Assembly (NCBI RefSeq): GCF_023515955.1
Contig: NZ_CP097322.1
Span: 6,186,501-6,250,500 of the forward strand
Direction of reading: 5' to 3'
Length of the DNA stretch: 64,000 nt
Source: Streptomyces sp. RerS4
GTDB lineage: Bacteria > Actinomycetota > Actinomycetes > Streptomycetales > Streptomycetaceae
The position numbers were made by a program, and so were the translations under genes. A model generated the notes under the pieces. It was not told where the DNA came from, searched no databases, and saw only the letters and a program-made list of their open reading frames with translations. Positions 11,357 through 19,600 of this stretch are shown here, piece by piece; position 1 is the first letter of the stretch, and each line of letters begins with the position of its first letter.

Positions 11357-11449
11357 GGCGATCAGCCCACCCGTTCCGTCCTCGTCGTGCACTTGACCAC
11401 GACATTCTCCCGGATCGGCGGCCGATCACGTCCCCGGCAGGAAGTTGCT

Positions 11450-11478
11450 CGGAATTCTCCAAATTCCGATAGCGGAAT
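11450..11478. promoter_or_regulatory. Overlapping CGGAATT palindromes between fdhD and fabH
   Basis: CGGAATT (11450-11456), AATTCCG (11462-11468) and CGGAAT (11473-11478) form two overlapping inverted repeats with spacers of five and four bases. The AT-rich block stands out in this GC-rich sequence and lies about 90 bp before both the fdhD and fabH starts. It looks like an operator for a dimeric regulator; which protein binds is unknown. Confidence 0.5.
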
Positions 11479-11562
11479 CCTGTCGGGTCACGCGCACACG
11501 TACCCATCGGTAGCAGGAGAAGCTGGGTGATCCTGACTGCCGTACAAAGGGGGACCCCGCCC

Positions 11563-12504
11563 ATGACCGGTTCACGCGTGGTGGCGCTAGGGCACTACCA
11601 GCCCGCGAAAGTGATCACCAACGAGGACCTCGCGGCCATGGTCGACACCAACGACGAGTGGATCCGTTCCCGCGTCGGAATCAGGACACGGCACATGGCG
11701 GGCCCCGAGGAGCCGGTCGACGAGCTGGCCTACCAGGCCGCCGGGAAGGCCCTCGCCAACGCGGGCCTCACCCCCGACGACATCGACCTCGTCCTGGTGG
11801 CCACCTCCACCGCCATCGACCGTTCGCCCAACATGGCCGCGCGCGTCGCCGCCAAGCTGGGCATGGGCGGCGGCCCCGCCGTGATGGACCTCAACGTCGT
11901 CTGCTCGGGCTTCACCCACGCCCTGGCCACCGCCGACCACGCGATCCGGGCCGGCTCCGCCACCCGCGCCCTGGTCATCGGCGCCGACAAGATGACCGAG
12001 ATCACCGACTGGAGCGACCGCACCACCTGCGTCCTGACGGGCGACGGGGCGGGCGCGGCGGTCGTCGAGGCGAGCACGGAACCGGGCATCGGCCCGGTCC
12101 TGTGGGGCTCCGTGCCGGAAATGGGCCACGCGGTCCGCATCGAGGGCACGCCGCCGGTCTTCGCGCAGGAGGGCCAGTCCGTCTACCGCTGGACCACGAG
12201 CCAGTTGCCGCCGTTGGCCCGCAAGGTGTGCGAGAAGGCCGGGATCACCCCCGAGGAACTGGCCGGGGTCGTCCTCCACCAGGCGAACCTGCGGATCATC
12301 GAGCCGCTCGCCGCCAAGATCGGCGCGGTCAACGCGGTGGTCGCCCGCGACGTCGTCGACTCCGGCAACACCTCGGCGGCCAGCATCCCGATGGCCCTGT
12401 CGAAGTTGGTCCAGCGCGGCGAGATCCCCTCCGGCGCCCCCGTCCTCCTCTTCGGCTTCGGCGGCAACCTCTCCTACGCGGGCCAGGTCATCCACTGCCC
12501 CTGA
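11563..12504 (+). CDS. fabH: Beta-ketoacyl-ACP synthase III family protein (FabH-type)
   Basis: A 313-residue thiolase-fold condensing enzyme of the KAS III type, which condenses an acyl-CoA primer with malonyl-ACP to start a fatty acid or a polyketide-like chain. The catalytic triad is visible: Cys in LNVVCSGF, His in VVLHQANLRI and Asn in VDSGNTSAAS. The C-terminal GFGGNLSYA loop is also typical. The ATG at 11563 has AAGGGGG about nine bases upstream; a GTG at 11527 is in frame but adds unconserved residues. It stands alone rather than in a fabD-fabH-acpP-fabF cluster, so it may be a secondary paralogue rather than the housekeeping enzyme. Confidence 0.88.
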   Translation: MTGSRVVALGHYQPAKVITNEDLAAMVDTNDEWIRSRVGIRTRHMAGPEEPVDELAYQAAGKALANAGLTPDDIDLVLVATSTAIDRSPNMAARVAAKLGMGGGPAVMDLNVVCSGFTHALATADHAIRAGSATRALVIGADKMTEITDWSDRTTCVLTGDGAGAAVVEASTEPGIGPVLWGSVPEMGHAVRIEGTPPVFAQEGQSVYRWTTSQLPPLARKVCEKAGITPEELAGVVLHQANLRIIEPLAAKIGAVNAVVARDVVDSGNTSAASIPMALSKLVQRGEIPSGAPVLLFGFGGNLSYAGQVIHCP

Positions 12505-12660
12505 GGCGGTGTCCGCCCGGCACCCCCACCGCCCGTCCGCGCATGCCCGCAGGTCAGCGCGGCGTGGCGGGGCGGCGGCCTGACCGACAATTGGTCGGGG
12601 GCCCTCCGATCCTTTGCTATTGTTGTCCATGTCGCCGCGGGAAACCGGGGCCGACCACCT

Positions 12661-12748
12661 GTCCGGGTGGCGGAATGGCAGACGCGCTAGCTTGAGGTGC
12701 TAGTGCCCTTTATCGGGCGTGGGGGTTCAAGTCCCCCCTCGGACACCA
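12661..12748 (+). tRNA. tRNA-Leu(GAG)
   Basis: The acceptor stem pairs GTCCGGG (12661-12667) with CTCGGAC (12738-12744). The anticodon stem CTAGC/GCTAG encloses the loop TTGAGGT, giving anticodon GAG. A long variable arm (TGCCC...GGGCG) marks a class II tRNA, and GGGGGTTCAAGTCCCCC forms the T arm. The CCA end is encoded (12746-12748). It reads CUC/CUU leucine codons. Confidence 0.96.
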
Positions 12749-12752
12749 GCGG

Positions 12753-12778
12753 GAACCCCACTTCGGTGGGGTTCTTTT
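12753..12778 (+). terminator. Intrinsic terminator of tRNA-Leu
   Basis: GAACCCCAC and GTGGGGTTC form a nine-base stem around a TTCG tetraloop, followed by TTTT. It begins five bases after the CCA end of the tRNA. Confidence 0.92.
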
Positions 12779-12807
12779 GCGTTTCGGGACAGCCCCGCCG
12801 GCGCCGC

Positions 12808-13473
12808 CTAAGAGATCGCCGTCATGACGGTGACCGTGGTGAGGACGGTCACCGCCGCCTGCATCTCGCGGATCGCGGCGCGGAGGTGGTCCGCGGCCCA
12901 TTGGCCCTGGGATATCTCCGCCATCCGGGACTTCACCTCACCGTGGGGGCCGTCGGGGAAGGCCAGGCGGTGGAGCTTCGCGGAGTGGAGCAGGGCGATC
13001 AGGCCGGCCGTGCGCGCGTCGGGCTCCGAGCCGTCCAGGACGGCCGCGCGCAGCCGCTCGCGCAGGGCGCGTTCGACGGAGGCGTCGGCCTCGGGGTAAC
13101 GGCGGACCGGGAACAGGCCGAGCGCCTTGTCCCGCGTCTCGACGACGACCCCCCGCGCACTCAGGCTCCGCAGCGTCGCCGCGACCGCCCTCGTGTGGTC
13201 CTTCGTCAGCCAGCCGGTCACCGGGCGCTTGGGCCGTTGCCGCAGCCACGTCCCGATGAGCGCCAGCCGCTCGTCCAGGAGGGCGTCGCCGGTGGGGGTC
13301 GTGTCGGTCAGCTCCAGCTGCTTGCCGGTGACCGTGACCCGCCCGGCCAGGACCAGTTCGAGCAGGATGCCGCCCGCGACGGCCCATCCGGCCGCCTGTC
13401 GCTTGCGCGCCGATCCGGACTCGTCGTCCAGCGACAGCAGCATGACTTCCTCGGCCAGCGTGACGTTGTTCAT
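12808..13473 (-). CDS. GPP34-family phosphoprotein (GOLPH3-like)
   Basis: A 221-residue protein of the GPP34 family, named for the eukaryotic Golgi protein that binds phosphatidylinositol-4-phosphate. Streptomyces carry several bacterial members of unknown role. The family N-terminus is clear: LAEEVMLLSLDDESG, then AGGILLELVLAGRVTV and DALLDERLALIG. It is mainly alpha-helical with no signal peptide, so a cytoplasmic or membrane-peripheral location is likely. The ATG at 13473 begins MNNVTLAEEV with a G-rich Shine-Dalgarno; the longer open frame upstream is unsupported. It ends convergent to the tRNA-Leu unit and has no obvious partner beyond the regulator upstream on the same strand. Confidence 0.88.
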   Translation of the reverse strand: MNNVTLAEEVMLLSLDDESGSARKRQAAGWAVAGGILLELVLAGRVTVTGKQLELTDTTPTGDALLDERLALIGTWLRQRPKRPVTGWLTKDHTRAVAATLRSLSARGVVVETRDKALGLFPVRRYPEADASVERALRERLRAAVLDGSEPDARTAGLIALLHSAKLHRLAFPDGPHGEVKSRMAEISQGQWAADHLRAAIREMQAAVTVLTTVTVMTAIS

Positions 13474-13529
13474 GATTGCCCCCCCCGTAGCTCTTACGCA
13501 CAGGACGAGCGGGCGCGTCGGATGGTTCC

Positions 13530-14534
13530 TCACATGTGGAGGACCACCAGACCGTCGTGGGCCGGGAGGGTGCCCGGGGTGACCTGGGTGAAGGTGTGGG
13601 GGAGGGCCAGGCGCGGGTGGTCCGGGTCCGGGTGGGTGTCCGCGGCTTCGAAGAGGTACGCCGCTGCCGCCGAGGTGTCGCTGACCAGGTGCGGGCCCTC
13701 CTGGGCCGTGACGCGGGTCAGCGGCGTACGGAAGAGGCGGCCCAACCGGCGCAGGGTCTCCGGGGTGGCGGCGGCCGTCGGGGCGGACACCGGTACGGGG
13801 ACCTGCGTCGGGGCGTCCGGGGGGATCGCGCCCGACAGGAGCAGCGCCAGCAGCACCGGCACCGCCTTGCGGCGCAGCGCCTGGGTGGCGGCGTGGAGCC
13901 GGTGGGCGTGCGCGGCGGGCAGGGACAGCGCGAGGCTGCCCGCCGCGCCGCCGGTGGCGATCGGCACCGCCGAACACACCACACCGGGCGAGTACTCCCG
14001 CAGGTCGAACACGGGAGCGCCCGGGGCGACCGCGTCCAGGGCGTTGAACAGGACCCGGCTGTCGGTGATGGTGCGTGGCGTGAGCCGGGCCGGGCGGTGG
14101 CGGGCCACGTGGTCGGCCCGGCCGTCGCGGTCGAGCTGCGTCAACAGGCACTTGCCGACCGCGCTGGCGTGCGCGGCCGCCCGGAAGTCCACCCACTCCC
14201 GCACCGGCGGCGCCCCCGGCCCGTCCGCCATCTGCGTGATGCGGACCTCGCCCTCCGCGTACCGGCTCAGGTAGACGGCGGCGCCCGCGCTGTCGCGCGC
14301 CAGCGCCAGCGTGCGCTGGAGCTGCCCCGCCAGGCCCGCGCCGCCCGGCGCCGCGAGCCGGTCAAGGGCCGGGCCGCGCGCGTACACCCCCGCCCCGGTC
14401 CGGCAGGCGTACTCCTCCTCGCACAGCATCGTCAGGATCGGCCGCAGCGCCGCCTCGCCCAGCCCCGACTTCCGGGCCAGTCGCTCGGTCCGCACGCCCA
14501 GCGGGTGCCGCTCCAGGACCTGTACGACGGCCAA
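13530..14534 (-). CDS. IclR-type regulator with divergent C-terminal half
   Basis: A 334-residue protein. Residues 1-50 form a winged helix (ERHPLGVRTERLARKSGLGEAALRPILTML, described in part). The middle resembles the IclR effector domain with ASAVGKCLLTQL, RTITDSRVLFNALD and SAVPIATGGAAGSLALSLP. The final 100 residues are Pro/Ala-rich and not part of the classic IclR fold. The only start available is TTG at 14534, yet the frame remains helix-like upstream (DALAQARRALAVV), so the true N-terminus may be longer. It overlaps the next gene by 173 bases in another frame, which is unusual and may reflect a frameshift at the junction. Confidence 0.7.
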   Translation of the reverse strand: MAVVQVLERHPLGVRTERLARKSGLGEAALRPILTMLCEEEYACRTGAGVYARGPALDRLAAPGGAGLAGQLQRTLALARDSAGAAVYLSRYAEGEVRITQMADGPGAPPVREWVDFRAAAHASAVGKCLLTQLDRDGRADHVARHRPARLTPRTITDSRVLFNALDAVAPGAPVFDLREYSPGVVCSAVPIATGGAAGSLALSLPAAHAHRLHAATQALRRKAVPVLLALLLSGAIPPDAPTQVPVPVSAPTAAATPETLRRLGRLFRTPLTRVTAQEGPHLVSDTSAAAAYLFEAADTHPDPDHPRLALPHTFTQVTPGTLPAHDGLVVLHM

Positions 14535-15366
14535 CGCGCGCCGCGCCTGCGCCAGCGCGTCCCCGTGTCGGGCAGGTCGGCCGCTCGCAGGGGCCCCGCA
14601 CGGCGACCGTCGGCGCGGGGCGGCGCAGCGGGCGCGGGCCGGGGCGGGGCTGAGGAGCGGCCGGGAGCGGGGGCGGCGGCAGGAACGCGGCCAGGACGGC
14701 GGGCAGCCCGGCCCGCGGCAGCGGTACCGGGCCCAGATCGGGGTCGTCCTGCTGGTCGACGTAGCGCAGGACGGCCGCCTGCGCGCACAGCCGTACCTCC
14801 CGCAGCTCGCGCCGCCCGCTCGGCCGGTAGCCCCGGCGGCCCAGCTCGCGCGCCCACACCCGGGCGTCGTGGTGCTCGCCGCGCCGGGAGTGGTCGAGGA
14901 AGAGGCAGTACGCCGCCTGCGCGGTGTGCGGACTGCCCGATCCGGCGGCGAACTGCCACCAGAAGCGGGCTCCCTCCCGCATCCCCGCCAGGTGCAGGAG
15001 GCAGCCGAAGACGACCGCCCCGGGCAGGTCGCAGTGCGCGCTGTCGAGGAAACGGTCGAGGTCGGAGCGGGCGCGGGGGTCGCAGACCACCGCGAGGCAG
15101 GCCGCCTTGAGGTCGCGCCGGGCCCGCTCGGAGTCGAGCGGCGCGTCGCGGGCCGGGTCGCTCCACCCGAAGGGCCGGCGACGGTTGCGGCCCCCGGCGG
15201 GGAGCGTCGGGCCGGGCACGCGCGGCACGCGCAACAGCCGGGCCTCGGCCGCGCCGAGGTCGTAGTGGGGGTAGCGGTCGCGTACGCGGGCCCGCTCCAG
15301 GAACTCGGCGAGCGGGCGCGGGCCCCTGGCGCGGCCGTCGCGGTCGTGGTCCTCGCGGCGCCTCAT
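14362..15366 (-). CDS. Hypothetical protein coupled to a sigma factor
   Basis: A 334-residue protein with no domain I can name. Its ATG at 15366 overlaps the stop of the upstream sigma factor gene (ATGA), so the two are translationally coupled and probably act together, perhaps as a sigma-associated regulator. Residues about 90-200 look conserved, with RDLKAACLAVVCDPRARSDL, GAVVFGCLLHLAGM and GARFWWQFAAGSGSPHTAQA; this region is helical and repeat-like. After residue 240 the sequence becomes Pro/Arg/Gly-rich and overlaps the regulator gene in another frame. The natural end may lie earlier, with a stop lost by a frameshift, so the 3' boundary is uncertain. Confidence 0.6.
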   Translation of the reverse strand: MRRREDHDRDGRARGPRPLAEFLERARVRDRYPHYDLGAAEARLLRVPRVPGPTLPAGGRNRRRPFGWSDPARDAPLDSERARRDLKAACLAVVCDPRARSDLDRFLDSAHCDLPGAVVFGCLLHLAGMREGARFWWQFAAGSGSPHTAQAAYCLFLDHSRRGEHHDARVWARELGRRGYRPSGRRELREVRLCAQAAVLRYVDQQDDPDLGPVPLPRAGLPAVLAAFLPPPPLPAAPQPRPGPRPLRRPAPTVAVRGPCERPTCPTRGRAGAGAARVGRRTGPGAAPAGRADRATGPEVGAGRGGAAADPDDAVRGGVRLPDRGGGVRARPGP

Positions 15367-16010
15367 GATTCGGGCGACGCGTCGAGCAGCCGGGCGAGGC
15401 GCCGGTGCGCCTGGCCGAGCTGGGAACGGACGGTGGCCTCGTCGACGCCCATCACGGCGGCGGCCTCTCCGGGGGTGCACTGGAGTCCGTACCGCAGCAT
15501 CACGGTGTCCCGCTGCCGTTCCGCGAGGCGGGCGACGGCCGAGTAGAACCGGATCGCGTCGGTGAGGATCTCGTACTGATCGGAAGGTTCCGACGGACCG
15601 GACTCGTCGCACGCGCCCGACCGGTCGGCGTGCACCTCCTTGAGGGCCGCCTCGAAGGCGCTGATGTCCATCGGTTCGGGCCGGCCGCAGCGCGGGTCGC
15701 GGCGCTGCTGCCAGTCCACGATGCGCTGTTTCAGCACCGTCCAGGCGTAGGCGTCCAGGCGGTCCATGTGCAGCATGCGAAGCCATTCGTTCATGATCGA
15801 GTCGAACGTGGCGTCCACGGCGTCCTCGGCGGCCTCGTCCGAGCCCAGCTGAAGGTACGCGAAGCGCATGTACGCCGGACGCCGATTGGCGTGGAAGGCC
15901 CAGTACGACAGGCGCGCCGTCGGATCCCACTGACTCATGGGCGTCGGCTGCCGCCGTCGGCTGGGCAGGCCCACGGCCCCACCGGACTCCTCCGGTCCGC
16001 CATCGTTCAC
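15363..16010 (-). CDS. Sigma-70 family RNA polymerase sigma factor (ECF-like)
   Basis: A 215-residue sigma factor of the extracytoplasmic-function type. Region 2 is represented by FAYLQLGSDEAAEDAVDAT and AYAWTVLKQRIVDWQQRRD. Region 4 is RLAERQRDTVMLRYGL followed by the helix-turn-helix TPGEAAAVMGVDEATVRSQL. I chose the GTG at 16010 because AGGTGGGG lies upstream; an ATG at 15938 (MSQWDPTARLSYW) starts at the conserved part but has no clear ribosome binding site. The downstream gene overlaps by four bases. No membrane anti-sigma gene is visible, so regulation may go through the coupled hypothetical protein. Confidence 0.85.
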   Translation of the reverse strand: MNDGGPEESGGAVGLPSRRRQPTPMSQWDPTARLSYWAFHANRRPAYMRFAYLQLGSDEAAEDAVDATFDSIMNEWLRMLHMDRLDAYAWTVLKQRIVDWQQRRDPRCGRPEPMDISAFEAALKEVHADRSGACDESGPSEPSDQYEILTDAIRFYSAVARLAERQRDTVMLRYGLQCTPGEAAAVMGVDEATVRSQLGQAHRRLARLLDASPES

Positions 16011-16448
16011 CGTTCCCCACCTCATCCCCTGTGCGGGGCCCATAAGACCAGCGCCGGCGCACTCCGGGGGCGTAGAGCAGCAAGCTGGAGGATTACGGTC
16101 GCCGATGATCGAGTCGTGATCGGGATCGATCGGGAGGCGTTTCCGCAGGCCCGTACGCATATGCCGGGTCGGCGCGGGCCCATGGTGCAAGCGCCGCCGC
16201 CCCCCCTCCACGACCGGTCCCGGGCGTCGGCGGGCAGCTGTAGCATGGGCCCATTGCGAGGGCCGTGACGGAGAGGTCACTGCCCTCGCTGTTTTTGCGT
16301 CATGTCCACCCAGAGAAACGCGGGCGCGTGCCCTTTCGGCGGTTCGATACGATGAACCCCGTCACAGTCCGTCACAGACGGCCCAGGGCCCGCACGCTTT
16401 CGCACGTAGTGACCGTCGTCACGCATAAATGAAATGGAGCATCCGAGG
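16011..16448. other. Intergenic region between the sigma factor and metG
   Basis: The 438-base divergent gap contains no convincing coding sequence. It includes a strong terminator-like hairpin on the plus strand (16256-16295), a 10-bp palindrome ATGGGCCCAT at 16244-16253, and a likely metG promoter with TACGAT near 16348. GTCACAG occurs twice near 16363-16378. No T-box core (AGGGUGGNACCGCG) was found upstream of metG. Confidence 0.55.
16256..16295 (+). terminator. Strong intrinsic terminator-like hairpin upstream of metG
   Basis: GCGAGGGC (16256-16263) pairs with GCCCTCGC (16282-16289). Inside it GTGAC pairs with GTCAC around GGAGAG, and TGTTTTTG follows. This is a textbook rho-independent terminator, but no plus-strand gene precedes it. 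It could end a small RNA or attenuate a transcript from an upstream promoter into metG. Confidence 0.7.
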
Positions 16449-18164
16449 ATGGCTCGACACCTGATCACCAGCGCGCTTCCCTACATCAACGGGATCAAGC
16501 ACCTGGGCAACATGGTCGGGTCGATGCTTCCGGCGGATGTGTACTCCAGGTACCTCCGCCGGCGCGGCCACGACGTCCTGTACATCTGCGCCACCGACGA
16601 GCACGGCACCCCCGCCGAACTCGCCGCCAAGGAAGCCGGCGTCTCGGTCGCCGAGTTCTGCGCGCAGGCCCACGACGCCCAGAAGGCCGTCTACGACGGC
16701 TTCGAGCTGTCCTTCGACTACTTCGGCCGCAGCTCGTCCGCGCAGAACGCCGAGATCACGCAGCACTTCGCGCGCAGGCTCCAGGAGAACGGCTTCATCG
16801 AGGAGCGCGCGATCCGGCAGGTCTACTCGCCCGCCGACGGCCGCTTCCTGCCCGACCGCTACGTCGAGGGCACCTGCCCGCACTGCGGCTACGACAAGGC
16901 CCGCGGCGACCAGTGCGAGAACTGCACCCGCGTCCTGGATCCCACGGACCTGATCGACCCCCGCTCGGCGATCTCCGGCTCCACCGAGCTGGAGGTCCGC
17001 GAGACCAAGCACCTCTTCCTCCTCCAGTCCAAGCTCCAGCACGAGGTCGAGGCCTGGGTCGCGGAGCACGAGGAGGAGTGGCCGCAGCTGGCGTCGTCCA
17101 TCGCCCGCAAGTGGCTGACCGAAGGCCTGCACGACCGCGCGATCACCCGTGACCTCGACTGGGGCGTGCCGGTCCCGGCCGACACCTGGCCCGAGCTCGC
17201 CGCCGAGGGCAAGGTCTTCTACGTCTGGTTCGACGCCCCGATCGAGTACATCGCCTCCACCAAGGAATGGGCCGACGCCGACCCGGCGAACCGCGACTAC
17301 AAGGCGTGGTGGTACGAGGCCGAGGACGTCCGCTACACGCAGTTCATGGCCAAGGACAACGTCCCGTTCCACACGGTCATGTTCCCGGCCACCGAGCTCG
17401 GCACCCGCGAGCCGTGGAAGAAGGTCGACTACGTCAAGGCCTTCAACTGGCTGACGTACTACGGCGGCAAGTTCTCCACCTCGCAGAAGCGCGGCGTCTT
17501 CACCGACCAGGCCCTGGAGATCCTCCCGGCCGACTTCTGGCGCTACTTCCTCATCGCCAACGCGCCCGAGTCCGACGACTCGTCCTTCACGTGGGAGCAC
17601 TTCGCCGCCACCGTCAACAAGGACCTCGGCGGCACCCTCGGCAACTTCGTCAACCGCGTGCTGACCTTCTCCCGCAAGAAGTTCGGCGACGAGGTCCCGG
17701 CGGGCAGCCCCGCCGGCGAGGTCGAGGCCAAGCTCGGCGAGCAGATCGCCGAACTGCTCGCCGAGTACGAGGGCCACATGGAGACCCTCCAGTACCGCAA
17801 GGCCGCGGCCGCGCTGCGCGCCCTGTGGTCCGCCGGAAACGCGTACCTCGACGAGAAGGCCCCCTGGCTGGAGGTCAAGACCGACCTGGAGGGCGCGGCG
17901 CTCACCCTGCGCACCGCCATGAACCTGATCCACCTCTACTCGGTGGTCTCCGAGCCGTTCATCCCGGCCTCGGCGCGCGCCATGCGCTCCTCGTTCGCAC
18001 TCGCCGACGACACGGCCACCTGGGTCACCCCCGAGCAGGCCAGGTCCCTGGACGCGGTCCCGGCCGGCACCCCGTTCACCGTGCCGCCGGTGCTCTTCGC
18101 GCGCATCACCGAGGAGGACCTGGAGTCCTACCGCGAGCGCTTCGGCGGCAACCCGGACGCCTAG
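16449..18164 (+). CDS. metG: Methionyl-tRNA synthetase
   Basis: A 571-residue class I aminoacyl-tRNA synthetase charging tRNA-Met. The HIGH-like motif is in YINGIKHLGN near residue 12. The zinc knuckle is CPHCGYDKARGDQCENC near 145-160. The WFDAPIEYI segment contacts methionine, and the KMSKS loop is the variant KFSTSQKRG. A C-terminal helical anticodon-binding domain follows; there is no tRBD extension. The ATG at 16449 (MARHLITSALPYIN) matches the family start, with GGAG upstream; a start at 16434 adds five residues. The gene is monocistronic and ends in a long hairpin. The Ser-Thr-Ser-Gln variant of KMSKS is known in actinobacterial enzymes. Confidence 0.96.
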   Translation: MARHLITSALPYINGIKHLGNMVGSMLPADVYSRYLRRRGHDVLYICATDEHGTPAELAAKEAGVSVAEFCAQAHDAQKAVYDGFELSFDYFGRSSSAQNAEITQHFARRLQENGFIEERAIRQVYSPADGRFLPDRYVEGTCPHCGYDKARGDQCENCTRVLDPTDLIDPRSAISGSTELEVRETKHLFLLQSKLQHEVEAWVAEHEEEWPQLASSIARKWLTEGLHDRAITRDLDWGVPVPADTWPELAAEGKVFYVWFDAPIEYIASTKEWADADPANRDYKAWWYEAEDVRYTQFMAKDNVPFHTVMFPATELGTREPWKKVDYVKAFNWLTYYGGKFSTSQKRGVFTDQALEILPADFWRYFLIANAPESDDSSFTWEHFAATVNKDLGGTLGNFVNRVLTFSRKKFGDEVPAGSPAGEVEAKLGEQIAELLAEYEGHMETLQYRKAAAALRALWSAGNAYLDEKAPWLEVKTDLEGAALTLRTAMNLIHLYSVVSEPFIPASARAMRSSFALADDTATWVTPEQARSLDAVPAGTPFTVPPVLFARITEEDLESYRERFGGNPDA

Positions 18165-18194
18165 GCTCCCGGGCTCCCGAGCCTCGATGACACC

Positions 18195-18231
18195 CCGAAG
18201 GGGCGTGACCCGCGCGGTCGCGCCCCTTCGG
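18195..18231. terminator. Long hairpin after metG
   Basis: CCGAAGGGGCGTGACC (18195-18210) and GGTCGCGCCCCTTCGG (18216-18231) pair over 16 positions with one G-T pair, with CGCGC as the loop. There is no U-tract, as is common for Streptomyces terminators. Confidence 0.8.
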
Positions 18232-18341
18232 CGTAGGCCGGGCAGGGTCGCGGGGTGGGGCCGGGGGGTAGGGAAAACCCGACCGTGAAGGCTCCACCTG
18301 GGCGTGCAGACCCGGCGGGGCCGCGCGGCTGGAATGGGGGC

Positions 18342-19550
18342 ATGACCCTTTCCCCCGTCGCCCGCCGCGCCGGCGGCTGGCTCCTCGCCGCCGCCTGGGC
18401 CCTGTCGTTCCCACTGTTCTCCTCACTGGGCCCGCACCGGTTGTGGGGGTGGTGCGCGGCCGCCGGCTACCTCGCCGCCGCGGGCGCCGAGGCACTCGGG
18501 CGCAGGCGGGCGGCACTGGGCGCGGCCCTCGTGGGCGCGGTCGCCGTGCCCCTGCTGTACCTCGTCCTGACCGGGCAGGGGCAATCCGAGGTGGCGGTGA
18601 TCGAACGCTCCGGGCGGCTCCTGCTCGACACCGGACGCCTCTACGTCGACCAGCCGACCCGCGTCGAGGACTACACCCCCTACCTCCCCGCGACCGCCCT
18701 CCTCGGCCTCCCGCGCGCCCTGCTCGACGGGGCCTTCGGGCCGGGCGGGGAGTGGGCGGTGCGACTGCTGGGCGACGCCCGCCTCTGGTGCGCGGCCGTC
18801 CTGTTCGCCTGCCTGGCGGTGGCCCGCCGACTGTTGGGCTCCGCCCCCTCGCCGTTGCTCCCGCTGCTGGTGGCTTCGCCGGTGGTGGCCATGCCGCTCG
18901 TGGTGAGCGGGGTCGACCTGCCGCTGGCGGGGCTGTGCTGCCTGGCGCTCGCGGCGGCCGTGTCCGGGCGGCCGGGGCCGGCCGGGGTGGCCCTCGCGGC
19001 GGCGTGCGCCCTCAAGTGGACGGCGCTGCCCGCGGTGGCGGTGGCCGTCGCCGTCCTCGCCGCCGGGCGGGGCCCCCGGGCGGCGTGGCGGTGCGCCTGG
19101 GTGACGGTAGCGGTCACGGCCGCCCTGGTGCTGCCGGGGGTACTGCTCCAGCCGACGGAGCTGTGGCGGCAGGTGTTCGCGTTCCCGACCGGGCGGGCGG
19201 AGGTGCCCACCCCGGCGAGCAGCCCGCTGCCGGGGCACCTGCTGGCCGAACTCGGTCCGTGGGGGTGGAACCTGACGGTGGCTCTGCTCGGGGTGGGCGC
19301 TCTGGCGGTGGCGCTCTCGCTGGCGCTGCGGCCGCCGCGCACGCTCGTGGCGGCGGCCGACCGCCTCGCGATCGGCCTCACGGCGGCCTTCCTGCTGGCC
19401 CCGGCCGGCCGCTTCGGCTACCTGGCGCTACCGGTGCTGCTGGCGGTCTGGGCGCGCTCGGCCGCGGCTCCCGAGCCCTCCCGCATCGTGGCCGGCTCGC
19501 CGGGCCACAACGTCGGGAGCGGCGCCGTCACGAACCGGGCGAACGCGTAG
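18342..19550 (+). CDS. Polytopic membrane protein, glycosyltransferase-87/DUF2029-like
   Basis: A 402-residue integral membrane protein with about ten to eleven predicted helices, rich in Ala, Leu and Val. The loop after the third helix contains DTGRLYVDQPTRVEDYTPYLPATALLGLP, reminiscent of the periplasmic loop of GT-C polyprenol-phosphate mannosyltransferases (GT87/DUF2029). A short ALKWTALPAVAVAVAVLA helix, with Lys-Trp typical of that group, follows later. A role in adding sugars to lipids or envelope glycans outside the membrane is plausible but not shown. The ATG at 18342 has GGGGG upstream. The extreme C-terminus is polar. It converges on the response regulator gene. Confidence 0.7.
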   Translation: MTLSPVARRAGGWLLAAAWALSFPLFSSLGPHRLWGWCAAAGYLAAAGAEALGRRRAALGAALVGAVAVPLLYLVLTGQGQSEVAVIERSGRLLLDTGRLYVDQPTRVEDYTPYLPATALLGLPRALLDGAFGPGGEWAVRLLGDARLWCAAVLFACLAVARRLLGSAPSPLLPLLVASPVVAMPLVVSGVDLPLAGLCCLALAAAVSGRPGPAGVALAAACALKWTALPAVAVAVAVLAAGRGPRAAWRCAWVTVAVTAALVLPGVLLQPTELWRQVFAFPTGRAEVPTPASSPLPGHLLAELGPWGWNLTVALLGVGALAVALSLALRPPRTLVAAADRLAIGLTAAFLLAPAGRFGYLALPVLLAVWARSAAAPEPSRIVAGSPGHNVGSGAVTNRANA

Positions 19551-19600
19551 TCCTTTCCGTTGGCCCGTACACGGGGCCCATGCGGCGCCGACCGGTGGGG

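Noticed and set aside
16180..16255. 6C-type or other known small RNA next to the orphan terminator
   Set aside because: A C-rich run is present, but the paired stem-loops expected for 6C RNA could not be drawn with confidence.
16300..16448. T-box or SAM riboswitch upstream of metG
   Set aside because: No conserved T-box core or SAM-riboswitch features could be seen; only a promoter and a hairpin upstream.
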